Positions 21,920-34,833 of a stretch of DNA of 64,000 bases are shown here, in pieces. The translations under genes were made by a program, and so were the position numbers. Under the pieces are notes generated by a model. That model searched no databases and was not told where the DNA came from. It saw only the letters and a list, made by a program, of their open reading frames with translations. How positions within the stretch are numbered: position 1 is the first letter of the stretch; every line of letters begins with the position of its first letter. The stretch covers positions 82,463,592-82,527,591 of the forward strand of contig NC_092345.1 of NCBI RefSeq assembly GCF_963676685.1, given 5' to 3'. This DNA comes from Mytilus edulis (lineage: Eukaryota > Mollusca > Bivalvia > Mytilida > Mytilidae).

Positions 21920-23182
21920 TTATGAAGTTCCCTGTACTACATCAATGATAAACATTAAATTGGAACCAATAAACATCATCATATAAGATATAAGAGAAAT
22001 GTAATCAAATGTTTTCGAGACATCTTGCCACGTAACTTCTTTTTCATTTCTATGCGAATCGTCAACCTTCTCTTTCCTAAATAAAGCTTCATCTTTATCT
22101 TTATGTCTGCCAGCCCCAGTACTTTGGCCATCATGAACTCTGTTTTTAGCTCGACAACAAAGCTGGAATGCAACAATTTTCTTCATCCAATTCGGAATTG
22201 GCTCATCCTCTGATTTGAAATAAAATCTAGAGCTCACGATGACGGATCCTACAATTAAACCACTCATCATGAAATCAATCATGAGAAATATACAAATCGA
22301 AGAAAGTCTTGGTAAAGCGGTGGCCGGAAGAAGCGCTTGTGCGATCGTTAGATATAATACAACAGCTAATAAAAGAGTTACTGCAAATCCAATCCTTTCT
22401 CCAGAGTCGGTCGGCAGGAGGAAGACACCAATGTTCAAAAGAACAAGAAAAACACACGGAAGTATTAAAGTCATTGTTAAGAACAGTGGACGTCTCTTGA
22501 AGTAGAAGGTAAAACTTGCCTTTGGTGTTCCTGTGTTATCTACTGTAACATATGTATTACTTAGTTCCCATTCACTATTTATAGAATATAAAGATGTCTG
22601 AATCGTTGAATTAAGAGAGTCAAAAGTAATGTCTTGAGCAGCATGTCCCCATGTTACTATAAGCAAAGTACATTGTTGAGTATCAAAAGGAAAGTACGTT
22701 ATATCGAAGCTGCAAGTGAACTTCAAATTTTGTCCCGGAAGCCATGTAATTTGTCCGTTATAACGTACATACAAGGATAATTCATCCATACCAAACATTG
22801 CCATTTCTTGTGCACTATTTGAATTTATCAGGGGAGGTTTCCAAATAACATTTTCAGGTAAAACAATATACTCTGCATTACCGTGATCGGCAGGGGTCCA
22901 TGCCATATTATTATCTGTCCATTGAATGTTAAAATAACCAGTTATAGAAACTGTTCCATCTACTTCATTAATATTCTGCAAATTCAGTAAATGAAAGTCT
23001 ATAGATATTACTGTAGAACGTCTTAAATCTACCTCAGGTCTTAAGTGCTTGTTATGTCCGGAGGTAAGTGTTGTGTATAAAGAATCCATATCCACAAAAG
23101 ATGTTGCATCGGTGAGGGAAAGAAAACATACACATAGAATTACAAATTTACAACTTGCTTTTCGCTTATTACTGAACTTCAT
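21920..23182 (-). CDS. Nicotinic-type Cys-loop receptor subunit A2 (intronless)
   Basis: A 420-residue near-twin of A1 with the same architecture: signal peptide, Cys-loop 157-171, four membrane segments, Gly-Glu-Arg cation motif before M2, no loop C cysteine pair. It differs from A1 at five residues: N6K in the signal region, S54R and S55R, D70N and N221K. All five make the protein more positive, and N221K removes the Asn-Ala-Ser sequon in the loop C region. I count at least two synonymous differences over the gene. The ORF is open with an ATG start, so it is likely functional unless it represents an assembly duplicate of A1. Confidence 0.9.
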   Translation of the reverse strand: MKFSNKRKASCKFVILCVCFLSLTDATSFVDMDSLYTTLTSGHNKHLRPEVDLRRSTVISIDFHLLNLQNINEVDGTVSITGYFNIQWTDNNMAWTPADHGNAEYIVLPENVIWKPPLINSNSAQEMAMFGMDELSLYVRYNGQITWLPGQNLKFTCSFDITYFPFDTQQCTLLIVTWGHAAQDITFDSLNSTIQTSLYSINSEWELSNTYVTVDNTGTPKASFTFYFKRRPLFLTMTLILPCVFLVLLNIGVFLLPTDSGERIGFAVTLLLAVVLYLTIAQALLPATALPRLSSICIFLMIDFMMSGLIVGSVIVSSRFYFKSEDEPIPNWMKKIVAFQLCCRAKNRVHDGQSTGAGRHKDKDEALFRKEKVDDSHRNEKEVTWQDVSKTFDYISLISYMMMFIGSNLMFIIDVVQGTS

Positions 23183-25988
23183 TGTATATCAATTGATATT
23201 TATTATAATTGCACTTCCAATGCTACCTTCAACTTTTAAAAGTTGAACTAAGTATTTCTTTCGCAATAGTAGTTAACGTTGATAATAATTTAAAAGAACA
23301 CAAGTGTATAATGTATTTAATTAAGTTAATGACCCTCGTGTTTACGTAGCATTAAACAATAGATAGCAAAATCTATTTGAACTTAATGGACCTTTTAAAT
23401 AAATTGTGAGGGACAACTTATGTGATATTTGATAGAGTCATTGGTCATATAGACAACGTCATTTGATCGTCAAATGTTTGGTTTGAAATTTGTAAAATAA
23501 ATAATAATCTGAATAGCAGTAACTATCATACAATAAAACAAAGTAAATCATTTAAATTTTTCGTGGAGCAAGTAATATATTGATAATTCACTCTCCTTTT
23601 TTTTTAACAGCAGGACGATAAGCAAACAATCATCAATCAATTAATATTTATCTTTTAAAACAATTACTAAGAAATGTTGACAAGAAACGAAACTGTTCAA
23701 TAAATCATTTTTGATCTTTGTACTCGGGAAACGCACAAATTAATTGAGTAAAGTTTGAAAAATTCGGTGCTGAGAAGTATGCTTTTGTCCTTATAAATTA
23801 CGTTAGATTAAACTGAATAACGTCTCTTCATTGAAACTATTTGGACATTCAAAACCTAATACAAACGTTTCTTAGAATTGATATTACCAAACGGACCTCA
23901 AGTATAACCAAACTCAGACAAAAAAATCAAAGACCTGCATTTAAAAAAAAAAAAAAAGTAAAACCACAAAATACTAAACTTCTAGAAAATTTCAAAACGA
24001 AAAATACCCTAAACAACACGAATAGACAACAACTTTCGTATTCCTGACTTGGTACTGGCATTTTCTTATGTAAAAAATGGTGGATAAAACCTGGTTTAAT
24101 AGCTTAGCTAGCTTAACCTCTCATTTTTATGACAGTCGCATAATGATCCATTATATTGATAACGATGTGTGAACAAAAACACAATAGGTAAAAATGTTAA
24201 AAATAGGGGTACAGCAGTCAACATTGACTGTGCTATTATCTTAACCACTATAAAAAAAACAAATATGTTAACACAAATATATCATGACGGGATGTACAAG
24301 TACAGAGCCACGTCATTTGTAACAAAGAAACACAAAAAGGCATATAGACAAACAATTTCCTTCGTTTTTCAATGCATATTTCACAAAAATAAATCGTATT
24401 TTCTGGTAAATATCGAAGTACTGAACTACTGGGCCGAGGATACATTCGAAGACTTACAGTTCACCAGTGGGGGTATTTGCCCAGTAATGATTATACTAAA
24501 CGATGCCAATTTAACTCGACCAGATAGGCATTTCGAAAAATAGTGTTTCTTCACAGAGGCTTAAGTCCAAGATTACAAATAAACAATCAATGTATGTCAA
24601 TCTCATTTATACTGATCAAAATAAATTTGAATTGAAAATTAAATACAGGAGTTACAATGAATAGTTTAAAGGGTTATTTAAAGTACACTTCGGGTTTTAA
24701 ATATTTCATATCTGTTGACTTTTGTTAAGGTAGCTCAATATCCGTGCAAATATTACATTAATATTTAGAATACGGTTTGACTAGTTATACAGTTGCTAAT
24801 TGAGAGAGGTTTTACCGGAAGGATATTTTGACTGCCATTAAAAATTTGGACAGAAATTTTCATTCTTCTTCATTGCTTTCAATCTAAGAAAATAAACACA
24901 TGAAGAATGAAGACTTTCAAAAATCAATTACCTCAAATTCCCCCTTATAAAGCACTCACTTTATAAAGAAAGATATTCAATGATGAGACTCCAGACATAG
25001 GACAGACACAGGCACTTTAACATTAATTCCATAACAACAAAGTAGCAAAGAAAAAAATACAAAAATATCAGATTGAAAAAAAATTATGATATAGGTGGTA
25101 TATCAACAAAATCTCAGGTGCAGGTATAACACTAAATAATTCTGTTTTAAGGAGTAATCTCGGTTATTCATATAATTGTGTGCCGTACCATGGTCATTTT
25201 CGGAATATATCACATACACCAACATCACGAATACTACAGGAAAACACGTTATTGGGAAATGCCAAAATGACAAATAAAGGCAACAGTAGTATACCGCTGT
25301 TCGAAATTCATAAATCGATTGAGAAAAAAACCGGATTATAATCTAAAACTGAGGGAAACACATCAAATATAAGAGACCTACGACACAACAGAAACACGAC
25401 ATTAAAATGGAACACACACAGAAACGAACTATAATATAAAAATGGCCATTTTCCTGACTTGGTACAGGACTTCAATAAAGCAAAATGGTGGGTTGGACCT
25501 GGTTTTGTGGCATGCCAAACCCCCCACTTTTATGGCAATGTCGAATATAACATTACAATGAAAACATTACATGATAGGACTATACACTACAAATAAATGG
25601 GAAAACAAACGTTTTACTATCTCGACTGTTACCAATGCTATATGATTCAGAGTCTTAGAATATGATATGACATGTAAATGATTGGATATATAAACAAGTA
25701 AACATTGTTTATCAATCTTCGTTTACTTTTCATTGATAAAAATCGTGTCTCCATATTGAATTAATTCAAATATTCTTTTATTCACTTTTGATATACTTTT
25801 CCATCATTACTCATTAGCTAATACAAAAAGACTATAAGAAAGAATTGTGTACAGCTATTCAACTAACATCTACTATTGTCAATCTAACATTATTTCCGGT
25901 TTCGTCAAGACTCTTGTGGCTACATTTATGCTGGATACATACATAATAGACGATACGTATCGTGTGAGCCACCTGGTCATGATTCGGG

Positions 25989-26030
25989 CGTCACTGATGA
26001 GTCTTTTGTAGACGAAACGCGCGTCTGGCG
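25989..26030 (+). ncRNA. Type I hammerhead ribozyme, A2 copy
   Basis: Identical to the ribozyme at 5741-5782: CGTCA, CTGATGA, GTCT-TTTGT-AGAC, GAAA, CGCGCG, TC, TGGCG. Predicted cleavage follows C26025. The second ribozyme of the dimer has the same 33-base deletion as in A1 (near 26350), so the deletion predates the duplication. Confidence 0.85.
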
Positions 26031-29000
26031 TAAATTTAAAAAATCAATCCTGGTATCTATGATGAGTTTATTTACAACCACTGGGTCGATGCCAATGCTG
26101 GTGATTTATTTCCCCGAGGGTATCACCAGACCAGTAGTCAGATCACTTCTGTGCTGACATGAGTTATCATTGATATGTTTATAATCATAAATTAGCTGTT
26201 ACCAAAACTTTGAATTTTTGAAATACTAAGGCTTTCTACCTCAGGAATAGATTACCTTAGCTGTATTTGGCAAATCTTTTAGGAATTTTTGGTCCTAAAT
26301 TCTCTTCAACTTCGTCTTTAATTGGGTTTTTAACATTTTTTGATCGAGCGTCTGTCGCAAATAAAAAATTTCAATCCTGGTATTTATGATGAGTTTATTT
26401 TATACATATCTAGTTCGAATTCACTCCACGTCTGTGTGTTATTTATTATGTGTATCAAGTATAATGGACTGCCAATGATACAACTATCTACCGAACTTCA
26501 AATGAAGTGGATGTGTCTTCATGAATGAGAAAAACACATATCGAATAGTCGGCTTTAAAAGGCCTGACATAACAAATATGAAACAATTTAATTGAGTAAA
26601 CCAACGGCCTAATTTATAACAAAACAATTACCAAAATATACTTAACAACTTAAGTAACACACCACCTTCATCAATTTCTTTGCAGTACAAGTGAATTTTT
26701 TAAATTATTATATATGGTCAAATGTGGTATGTAAATGTATTACTGAAAATACGCCTATTAAAACGTTTAAACCCGCTTTATTTGTATGCACCTATCGTTA
26801 GTTAGGAACCTGATGTTCAGTGGTAGTCGTTTGTTGATGTGTTTTATAAGTGTTTCTGGTTTGTTGTTTTTGCATAGATTACCCCGTTGGTTTTCGTATT
26901 TGATTGGGTTTTTTTTTCGGGATGGGGGATTGATAGCTTGTGTTTGGTCTAAGATAAGGCTTCGTGTGTAAGGCCGTACTTTGACCTATAATGGTTTACT
27001 TTTAATGGACTTGAATGGAGAGTTGTTTCATTGGCACTACATCTTCTATTATTATACCTTACATATATTTCAAACAATTCTATTGGGTGATACGTTATCA
27101 CGTGACATGGAATAATTCAGTTAATTAAGGAATAACAGTACTATAGTTGAAGAGTTGCCACCGTCAATTGTAGATTTGACGGTCGAAAATGCAGTTTTAC
27201 TTGCGACGCGTAGCGGAGACCGTCAAACGGAGATTTGCGACCGTCAAATCAAAATTGACGGTGGCAACTCTTCAACTACAGTACTGTTATTCCGATTATG
27301 TTGCATTACAAAAAGAAAAAATACGATAAAACTTGATAAGTTGTCTAAATTTGACAAATAGAAAAAAAATCCGCGAAACGTCATGAAAGCTTTTGGCACA
27401 AAGACGTCATGGCTAAACGTGACGTCATACAAATGAAAAATTACAAACTGGAGGTTATTACGTTACCTGTACGCTTCAAATTCGGATAAAATTACATTAA
27501 AACGGCGAATTCGAGGTAGGTGTTGTTTTATTTTCGATTATATAGTAGTAATCGAACATTTGTTGATTCAACCAATTCAAAATGGCGGGTCCCTTCTTAG
27601 TTACGCCTGGTCAACTGTGGATTTGACGACAACTTTTAGCCAATGAAAAAAAATATTACATCCAAATTGCATTCGAAATTTCTTTCAATTGCAAGGAAGG
27701 ACGAATAACCCTAAACATTTACACTAGCGTTGAATAACCCTATTATTAACCGGGGAATAACCTTTTGAGTTTGTTGATTTGTACTTGAGTTACATGAAAA
27801 TGACGTAACAGACGTAAATAAACAAAATGGCAGCATTCACGCTACACTGGAAGCCCATCGAGAGACGACGAAATAAGGCATTGGACAGGAATAGAGCTGA
27901 GAGTGCCAGAAGCAGATGATATCTCTTATAAACGGTCCTTTTCGGGGCCATCAATATTTTACGAAAAGATTCTACTTTTGTTGTAATTTCAAGAAATGCG
28001 AACACAAATGTATTTTCAAATGTCAGTATGTGTGTTATGTTAAAAATATAGACTAGTTAGTGTTCGAAATGCCCTTCCACTGTTAATTCGGTATAATAAA
28101 ACAATTGTTGCCCCTTAGAATGGATGAATATCCAAAATTGTCAACCCTTAAAAGTTATTTCACTTCGGGCTGCGCCCTCAATGAAATAACCTTCTCGTGT
28201 TGCCAATTTTGGATATTCACCTTTTCAACGGTCCATAATTGTATAATATCTATCCAAAAATAAGTAGTCCAAGAAGGACTATACCATTATAGTGTTTTTT
28301 TATTGGAACATCACTAATAAATCAGGACAGTATATCTTTGCTAAAAAAGAAAATATTGCCATAAAGACATTGATTAACTTATTCATGTTTTCTTGAATTT
28401 GATACATTCACTATAATATGTGCCAATTCGACAAGTTCTCAAAACATCTATTCTTGTTTGGCCAAAATTGAATCTTCACGTCCTGCTCTTGTAAGACTTG
28501 ATGATTTTATATATGATGTCTTGAATTTTTTACCTTTAACGGGTTTAAGATAAGATATTTTTTTTATATTCTATCAATTGTACGTGATTAAATGTTGGTT
28601 TTGCATTAATCAATTTATATAACTATAACGGTAATAACAATTTCTCCCTTTAGAATGTAACCTAAACATTGTTTTCGTCTAAATTATATGACGTTATACA
28701 AATACAGTGCAAATTTACGGAACAAATAAGTTTATTCTTTTGATAAATTAATAGCATTTTATTATGAATTAATTTCAGGTTCTTAAACATTTATTTGACG
28801 TAATTACTTCATTCATTACTAATGAGTACATTAATGATTTTTATCTTCATGATGTAGTCAATGTTTCATCATCAGTCATGACCTTAATTTGACTGTCGAT
28901 TTTCCCCTGCGAAAGCTATGGATGCTAAGTACTTGACTAGTAAATGTGAACTCCTCAAATTTTGGCTGTCTTAATTATAAGCATAGAGTGTTAAAGATGA

Positions 29001-30027
29001 TTTGTTTCCTCTTTTTAACGGAAAGGAGGCATATTATTATTTTTTTCGCTTTGTCTACCATGTTTTAGTAAAAAGAAAAGATGCGGAAGATACTAAGGGG
29101 ACATTCAAAACTCATAAGTCGATGACACAGTAACAATGCCTTAGCAAAAAATCGATGATAACAAAAAGACAAACAAGTCCACAAACACTTCATACAAAAC
29201 TAAAAAGGAACGCCACAAAATACTGTAAGTGATCTTAGGTGCTCCCATGGGATAAGAAAATGTTTTCAACTAGTGGCATGGATCAACTTAATTGGTCAAG
29301 ATAAGTACAATTTAGGTAATAAGTCTCATTCTGTCATGTTACAATCGTGTACAAAATGTGGAAGATTGTAGTAATGATATTTTAAAGCATATCCGCTGAT
29401 ATCTCCGACACAGATATCCCATAAATTTCGTGAAAGCGTCAATAAAAATTTCAAAGGGGTGAATTCAACCTAAATACTTCGAACCCTTGTTTTAATAGCT
29501 TCCTTGAAAGCTGTTATCATCTAACAAGGAAATCATTATAAGAAACATGGAATATCGTATCAACTGGGAGATATATATATATTCATCTTACCTCCTATAC
29601 ATTTCTAAGAATATCATTGGTTAAAAGCAACCTCGTGGAGACCGTGTATATTCCATTTCAGGTTAGTAGATGGGTGGAGCTTTTCAATACACGGTTAGTA
29701 GGGGTGTTACGTCCCTTTATAAAAGCAAAACGGTACTGACAAAAAATCATAAAGGTTTCAACAGACAATGAAAGATAGAAATAAATACATAAAACACATT
29801 TTAAGCTTACAAGTGGTGCTTGTTGACATTCGTTTTTGAATGATCAACATGATCAAAGGAAGTATAAAATTGAGAATGGAAATGGGGAATGTGTCAAAGA
29901 GACAACAGCCCGACCATAGAACAGACAACAGCAGAAGGTCACCAGTTTCTTAATGCTTATGATATTGAAGACTATGATATGTCACTAGACTAATGCAACA
30001 TGTTAAAATAGTCGGTAAGATAAATTC

Positions 30028-30167
30028 GTTACATAGTGCACTAGTGACTTAATACGGTATATATGGGGGCAGTAAATTCCATATGGGGATTTGAGCTCTG
30101 CTCTCACCCCATATGGAATTTACTGACCCCATATATACCGTATTAGGTCACTAGCACACTATGTAAC
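30028..30167. repeat. Near-perfect palindrome, 140 bp, at end of unit A
   Basis: Left arm GTTACATAGTGCACTAGTGA through CATATGGGG; the right arm begins CCCCATATGGAATTTACTG and ends CACACTATGTAAC. The arms are about 60 bp around a 19-base centre (ATTTGAGCTCTGCTCTCAC). Unit A1 contains only the left half. Such long inverted repeats extrude cruciforms and are known to promote deletion and recombination. Confidence 0.85.
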
Positions 30168-31166
30168 TAATAGTACAGGCGATAATTGAATGTTGTTAGG
30201 TATCAAATTTGGTATGAGTGCCAAAGAGAAAACTCTCAATCAAAGTCACAATTTTTAAAAAGTAAACCATTATAGGTATCCATTCATAGAGATGAAAAGT
30301 TCACATTTGACATCATACCTTTTGTCGTAAAGGCTTTCAACCGACCTTAAGTTTCAATATATATGTCGTGACCATGTTATTATTTTGTACAGGATATTAC
30401 TTGTACAAACATTTTATACAAGTTATTACTTGTATGAATCCATCATACAAGTAATTACTTGTATGAATCCATCATACAAGTAATTACTTGTACAAATACA
30501 ATTGTACAAGTAATTACTAGTACAATTTTTACTGAGAAAAAGATAATAACTTGTACAAATCATTATATTTGATTTTCTCAAGAAATCGCTTCCCTTCAAA
30601 CAAATAATGTATGACTTAGACATAAAGGTATAAATTTTCAACATGTGTACTTTTTGAAAAACAAATATATAAGCATAACTTTTAAAAAAAAACTTAAGGG
30701 TAAAGATGGAAAACAGTGTAGAAAAAAAATATCAAGAGATAATTAACTCTAATAATTGGATTTCACACGCGTAAGATAGTACAGAGAGAAAATAAGTAAT
30801 GTAAAGGAAGCCAAATTAAGTTCCAAAACAAAAGCACTTCAAATATATTTCTTATGACAGAATGGTGTTTTGAATGTAGCAGTAATTGAAAAACACATTC
30901 GCAAAGGAGACAAAATTGTTTATATTGTGCAGTTCATGAACTTTACCCTTTGATAAGAACAGCACATGCCAAAAGATGATTTAAAATATTTAGAAATTGG
31001 AGACAATGTTACAGTGAAATAGTACACAGAGGTCTGATTGACTGTAGAAATATCGAAGGAGTTGTACTGAATATTGCCGAAAATTGAAAAATAGGAACAA
31101 AAATTTGGAATCATGATTGGTTTAATGAGTCGAAATTAAATTGAAAAGATTCAGAGAAAGGATTTG

Positions 31167-31370
31167 ACAATGTTGGACATACCAGAGAGCACTAAGGTTA
31201 ACGTCATGGAAGCAGCAAAAGTGCTTTCTCTAAGTGGTGACCAAGATTATGTTCACTGCAGTTATCGGGGTGGCTGTAAGACCGGCAAATGTAAATGAAA
31301 AGATGGAACTTATTTGGTAATTCCAGGTGTCATGCTTCCTTGTATTGTGCAAACAAATAGGTTATTTGAT
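31167..31370 (+). pseudogene. Cysteine-rich relic resembling the C-terminus of KRBA2/Ginger-type proteins
   Basis: The plus frame reads VMEAAKVLSLSGDQDYVHC, then SYRGGCKTGKCK, a TGA, and in the next frame NSRCHASLYCANK before a TAG. The pattern C-x5-C-x4-C-x-C ... N-S-R-C-H ... C matches the small cysteine cluster at the end of transposon-derived KRBA2-like/Ginger integrase proteins that are abundant in bivalves. A one-base deletion at the TGAAAAGA site explains the frame change. Upstream 30780-31166 gives only scattered coding-like pieces with many stops. No integrase core was recognised, so this is a remnant. Confidence 0.4.
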
Positions 31371-31633
31371 CTATTAGGCTTTACCTTTAATTCAAATATA
31401 TGATATTACATATGCAACTTTTTATCATGATTTATTTTTGAAAATAAATTGTAGAAGGGTTTTATTTTATTTTTGATTTTAACGACTTTGTCACTTTGCA
31501 CCAGTAGTCCGTATTTAAGAGACAACAAGCAGTTAAGCTAAATTTGCTCAAGGTCTCCTGCTAGGTTACTTTATAACTCTGCGTTCGTCGTGTGTCTGAA
31601 TTCTTCTAACATTTAAAACATAATACTAATATA

Positions 31634-31960
31634 AAAAGATGTTATAGAATTGCCAATGAAACAACTCTCCACAAGAGCCCAAATGGCACAGAAATTGAAA
31701 ACTATAGTTCACCGCATGGCCTTCAACAGTGAACAAAGCCAATACCACATAGCCAGCTTTAAAAGGCCCCGAAATGGCAAATGTAAACAATTCAAACGAG
31801 CCTTATTTGTGTATAAAAATGAACGAAAAAAATATGTAGCACATCCACAAGCGACAACCACTGAATGACAGGCTCCTGGCATGGAACAGGCACATACATA
31901 ATGTGGCGGGGTTAACCATGTTAGTGGGATCCCAACCCTTCCCATTCCTGGGACAGTGGT
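31634..31960 (-). repeat. Inverted copy of dispersed repeat R4
   Basis: Begins AAAGATGTTATAGAATTGCC and contains GCCAATGAAACAACTCTCCA, the reverse of the R4 end seen at 6780 and 32320, and ends in CCCATTCCTGGGACAG. A direct diverged copy at 32150-32345 faces it, giving a second inverted arrangement inside the long-TIR element. Short ORFs here are repeat sequence, not genes. Confidence 0.5.
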
Positions 31961-32149
31961 GTAACATTAGAAAATAAGAACGAACTATAAAAATCAGTTG
32001 AAAAAACTTAACTCATCAGATGGATACAATCAGAAATGCTTTACAGAGTGGACGTGGCCGGATACTTGTATATCCCATGCAACAACCAAAAAACAACAAC
32101 AACACCAAGTTCAGAATACACATTTGAAAAAAAAAACCAAAAAACAAAC

Positions 32150-32345
32150 AAACACATAAGGCCGTTAGTTTTCTCGTTTGAATTGTTTTACATTGTCTTA
32201 TCGGGACCTTTTATAGCTGACTATACGGTATGGGCTTTGCTCATTGTTGAAGGTCGTACGGTGACCTATAGTTATTAATGTCTGTGTCATTTTGGTCTTT
32301 TGTGGATAGTTGTCTCATTGGCAATTATACCACATCTTCTTTTTT
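32150..32345 (+). repeat. Direct copy of dispersed repeat R4
   Basis: Shares AAGGCCGTTAGTTTTCTCGT, GGTGACCTATAG and GTTGTCTCATTGGCA words with the copies at 6600-6805 and 55310-55490. Non-coding. Confidence 0.5.
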
Positions 32346-33020
32346 AAACAATAAAGATTTCAAAAATACATACGCTCTATGACAAGAAAATATAAACAAA
32401 CACATAAATAAATACGAGCAAACAGTTAAAGAAAAATAATACCCGACAATTGACAAAAAAATCCCAGACTTACTTACTCAAACATCTCAAAGAGAGGAGT
32501 TTTTCAATAAAACATTTTGTTTAAAGCAAAAGTAAAAGCACATACAACTCGAAGATATTGTGTTGTACAAGTTATTATCTTTTTCTCAACAAAAAATGTA
32601 CAAGTTATTACTGGTACAATTATATTTGTACAGGTAATAACTTGTATGATGGCATTATACAAGTAATTACTCATACAAAGTTTTTGTAATAACCTGTACA
32701 AAATAACAAAATGTACACGATATATGTAAGTCAAGACATGATGCTGACTTTCTCTAATTGTGGAATATTTTTTTTCAAATTTGAAGAGATAAATGCGTCC
32801 AACGAAGTCCCTTAACTTTAAATTATTTGTTGAGAGGACATTATCTATAATGCTGAAACATGAAGTTGAAGGAAAACTATGAGAAGTTTTACAGCGCCCG
32901 TTGAGTGGGTAGTTTTACAATTATCCCTAAAACGTATGTGAATAAATGGTTACGAAATTTAGTGATGTAGGTTTTTTGACATTTATTTGTAATGTGTTTT
33001 TATGTGTTTTTTCTATAAAG

Positions 33021-34833
33021 GAGTCAGAATATTCAGTGGGCCTCTAGTTTGGCCTACCACAGATGAAAATGGATTGCATTATGTAAAATATCCAGTAAGT
33101 CATCCATTCAACTTAACTTTTTTAATTAGCGTGGTCTCCTTATGTCTCTTTGAAACTTCTTCCAAATGATTTCAAAAAATATTTAGAATAAATAATCAGC
33201 TCAGCAGTGAGTGCTTCAATATTGACAGGATTTACAATATAATGACATAGATGTGCTATTGATAACATTAGAAATTAATATTAAGAAACTAAGGTTCCAA
33301 CTCCCGTTGCAGAGATGGATTTGGCTATTCTTTATGGTCCCATTCGGTCTCATCTCCTCAAAAACTCAAATACTATAAGATCCTTGACTTTCAAAAATTA
33401 AGTGAGCATCTTTTATCGAGAAAATTATTTCTGATGGCCAAAAGCTATGGCAGATTCAAGTTGGATCATTGTATCTTTTTATATATTCAATACTGGTAGT
33501 TGACTCCTATTCCAGTCAAGTCACAATATTGGTTAATTGTATGTCAAAGTAATTCTATGTCAATGGAATCCCTTAATTGAAATGTGAGGTGATATTGTCA
33601 CAATCTGTGAAATTTTGATATATAGAAAATACAATTTACATCCAAAAAATCTTATTGAGATGTTGCAGTTTGCTGTGGTCGGTTCACTGGCTCAAGTATA
33701 AAAATGTTCAAACTGAGCAAAAGAAAAAGTTGAATGACGTTGCTTTCATGAAACAACAATGTTTTGATATATATTGGTAACTAAATGAAGGCTTGATTTG
33801 CTATACCATGTATTCACTATACAAACTATACATATATAGTATTTACAAGAAGTGTCCTTTTCTTTTTACCACATCAGACTATTAGGATATTTTTTCTTTT
33901 CCTCAAAGAAATATTTCACTAAAACTTTTGAATTTTTATCATTTATTGGGAAAATTCTATTTTATGTCAAATCTGACATATCAAAATATTGGTACATTCA
34001 TGGTAGATAACTTTTATCCACAGCACATGCAGATATTAAAATACCAGCCATTTGCCTGCCCATGCTGCCTTCCAGCACTGATCAACTACTTTTACAGGAG
34101 TTATGTTCCCTAGAAATGTAAATTCTATATAGATAGAAAATTGCATTGTACTTAAATGCTAATATCAAAGGTTTATGTCTTGAACAACATTGAAAATCAA
34201 TGCCTATCAACTATTTATTCAAGAATAGTTTCCCTTTGAAATGGAAATTTTATTGAATTTTGGACAGATAAAATATATGTTTTGGCAGGGCACTGCAGAA
34301 AGTTTTATTTTCTTAAAATTAGTTTTAAAGTTTTATCTTTCTTGCATGCTTAAATTCTTATTTTATTAAAGTTTTGTTTTTACTTTCCAGGTAATTGGTA
34401 AAAATGAAGTTTCAGTGCCGACCCTTTGTATAAAGTGATAATTATAGAAAATGACAAATCAGAACCATTAGGACTTGGTGCTTTTATTGTTCCAAATCAG
34501 CCAATAGGATTTGAGCATAGCTTGAAAGATTTCCAAGTTGATCTGAAAAAACTTGAAAGGTCTTCTGGAATAATATTCACACCAAAACTTGACACTGTGA
34601 AAATCCCTGATTTGTGTCAGATAGATTCATGTAATTTGATTAAACGAGACAAATTTGAATTGTACATGATTGGGAGAAAATTACAAGGAGCTAGAAGTCT
34701 AAAATATTTAGAGAAAATTTGGTCAGAAATTGAAACAAAAAACTTAACTCCTGATAATTATTTGATTAATCTTTACAATAGCCGAAAACTGGAACTAAAT
34801 TATGAAGAAAAAGTTGTAAGAAATAAAGGTTGA
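33021..34833 (+). pseudogene. 3' two exons of an EXOG-like endo/exonuclease gene, frameshifted
   Basis: Exon 33021-33094 follows an AG acceptor, encodes VRIFSGPLVWPTTDENG and ends TATCCA before GTAAGT. The next exon starts at 34391 after TTTCCAG with VIGKNEVSVP, continues LYKVIIIENDKSEPLGLGAF and GFEHSLKDFQVDLKKLE, and ends at a TGA (34831-34833). These blocks match the C-terminal half of the mitochondrial nuclease EXOG: SGPL, VIG...VP..LYKV, LGAFVVPN, FQVSL..LE, ARS..LEK. The intron phase is consistent. One base is missing near 34424 (CT where a His codon is expected), which puts LYKV out of frame. The catalytic first half (DRGHM motif) is not found upstream, where unit A2 and transposons lie. 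So it is probably a partial, dead gene copy, unless the missing base is an assembly error. Confidence 0.75.

Larger units (their letters stand above)
20248..30167. repeat. Segmental duplication unit A, copy 2
   Basis: Nearly identical to 1-9847 throughout, including the R3 insertion (25275-25609), the retrozyme (25989-26398), the R4 pair (26443-27058), both palindromes (27129-27293 and 28090-28250) and repeat R1 (29098-29360). Differences seen are scattered substitutions and one- to few-base indels. The right end at 30167 is a complete palindrome whose half marks the A1/B1 junction. Confidence 0.9.
30376..32712. mobile_element. 2.3-kb element with long, repeat-rich terminal inverted repeats
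   Basis: The left terminus (30376-30558) starts TATTTTGTACAGG and ends GATAATAACTTGTACAA; it is matched in inverted orientation by 32563-32712. Each arm is built of short palindromic subrepeats with the word ATTACTTGTATGA or ACAAGTAATTACTTGTA. Internally there is a decayed cysteine-rich coding relic (31167-31370) and two copies of repeat R4 (31634-31960 and 32150-32345). No target duplication is evident to me. Long structured inverted repeats suggest a cut-and-paste or foldback DNA transposon; the superfamily is unknown. Confidence 0.6.

Noticed and set aside
30340-30560. Possible CRISPR-like array of ATTACTTGTATGA repeats
   Set aside because: The units are palindromic subrepeats of a transposon inverted terminus with a matching inverted copy at 32.6 kb; spacers are not unique and the genome is eukaryotic.
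31650-31868. 72-codon frame with basic residues
   Set aside because: Entirely inside repeat R4 in reverse orientation.
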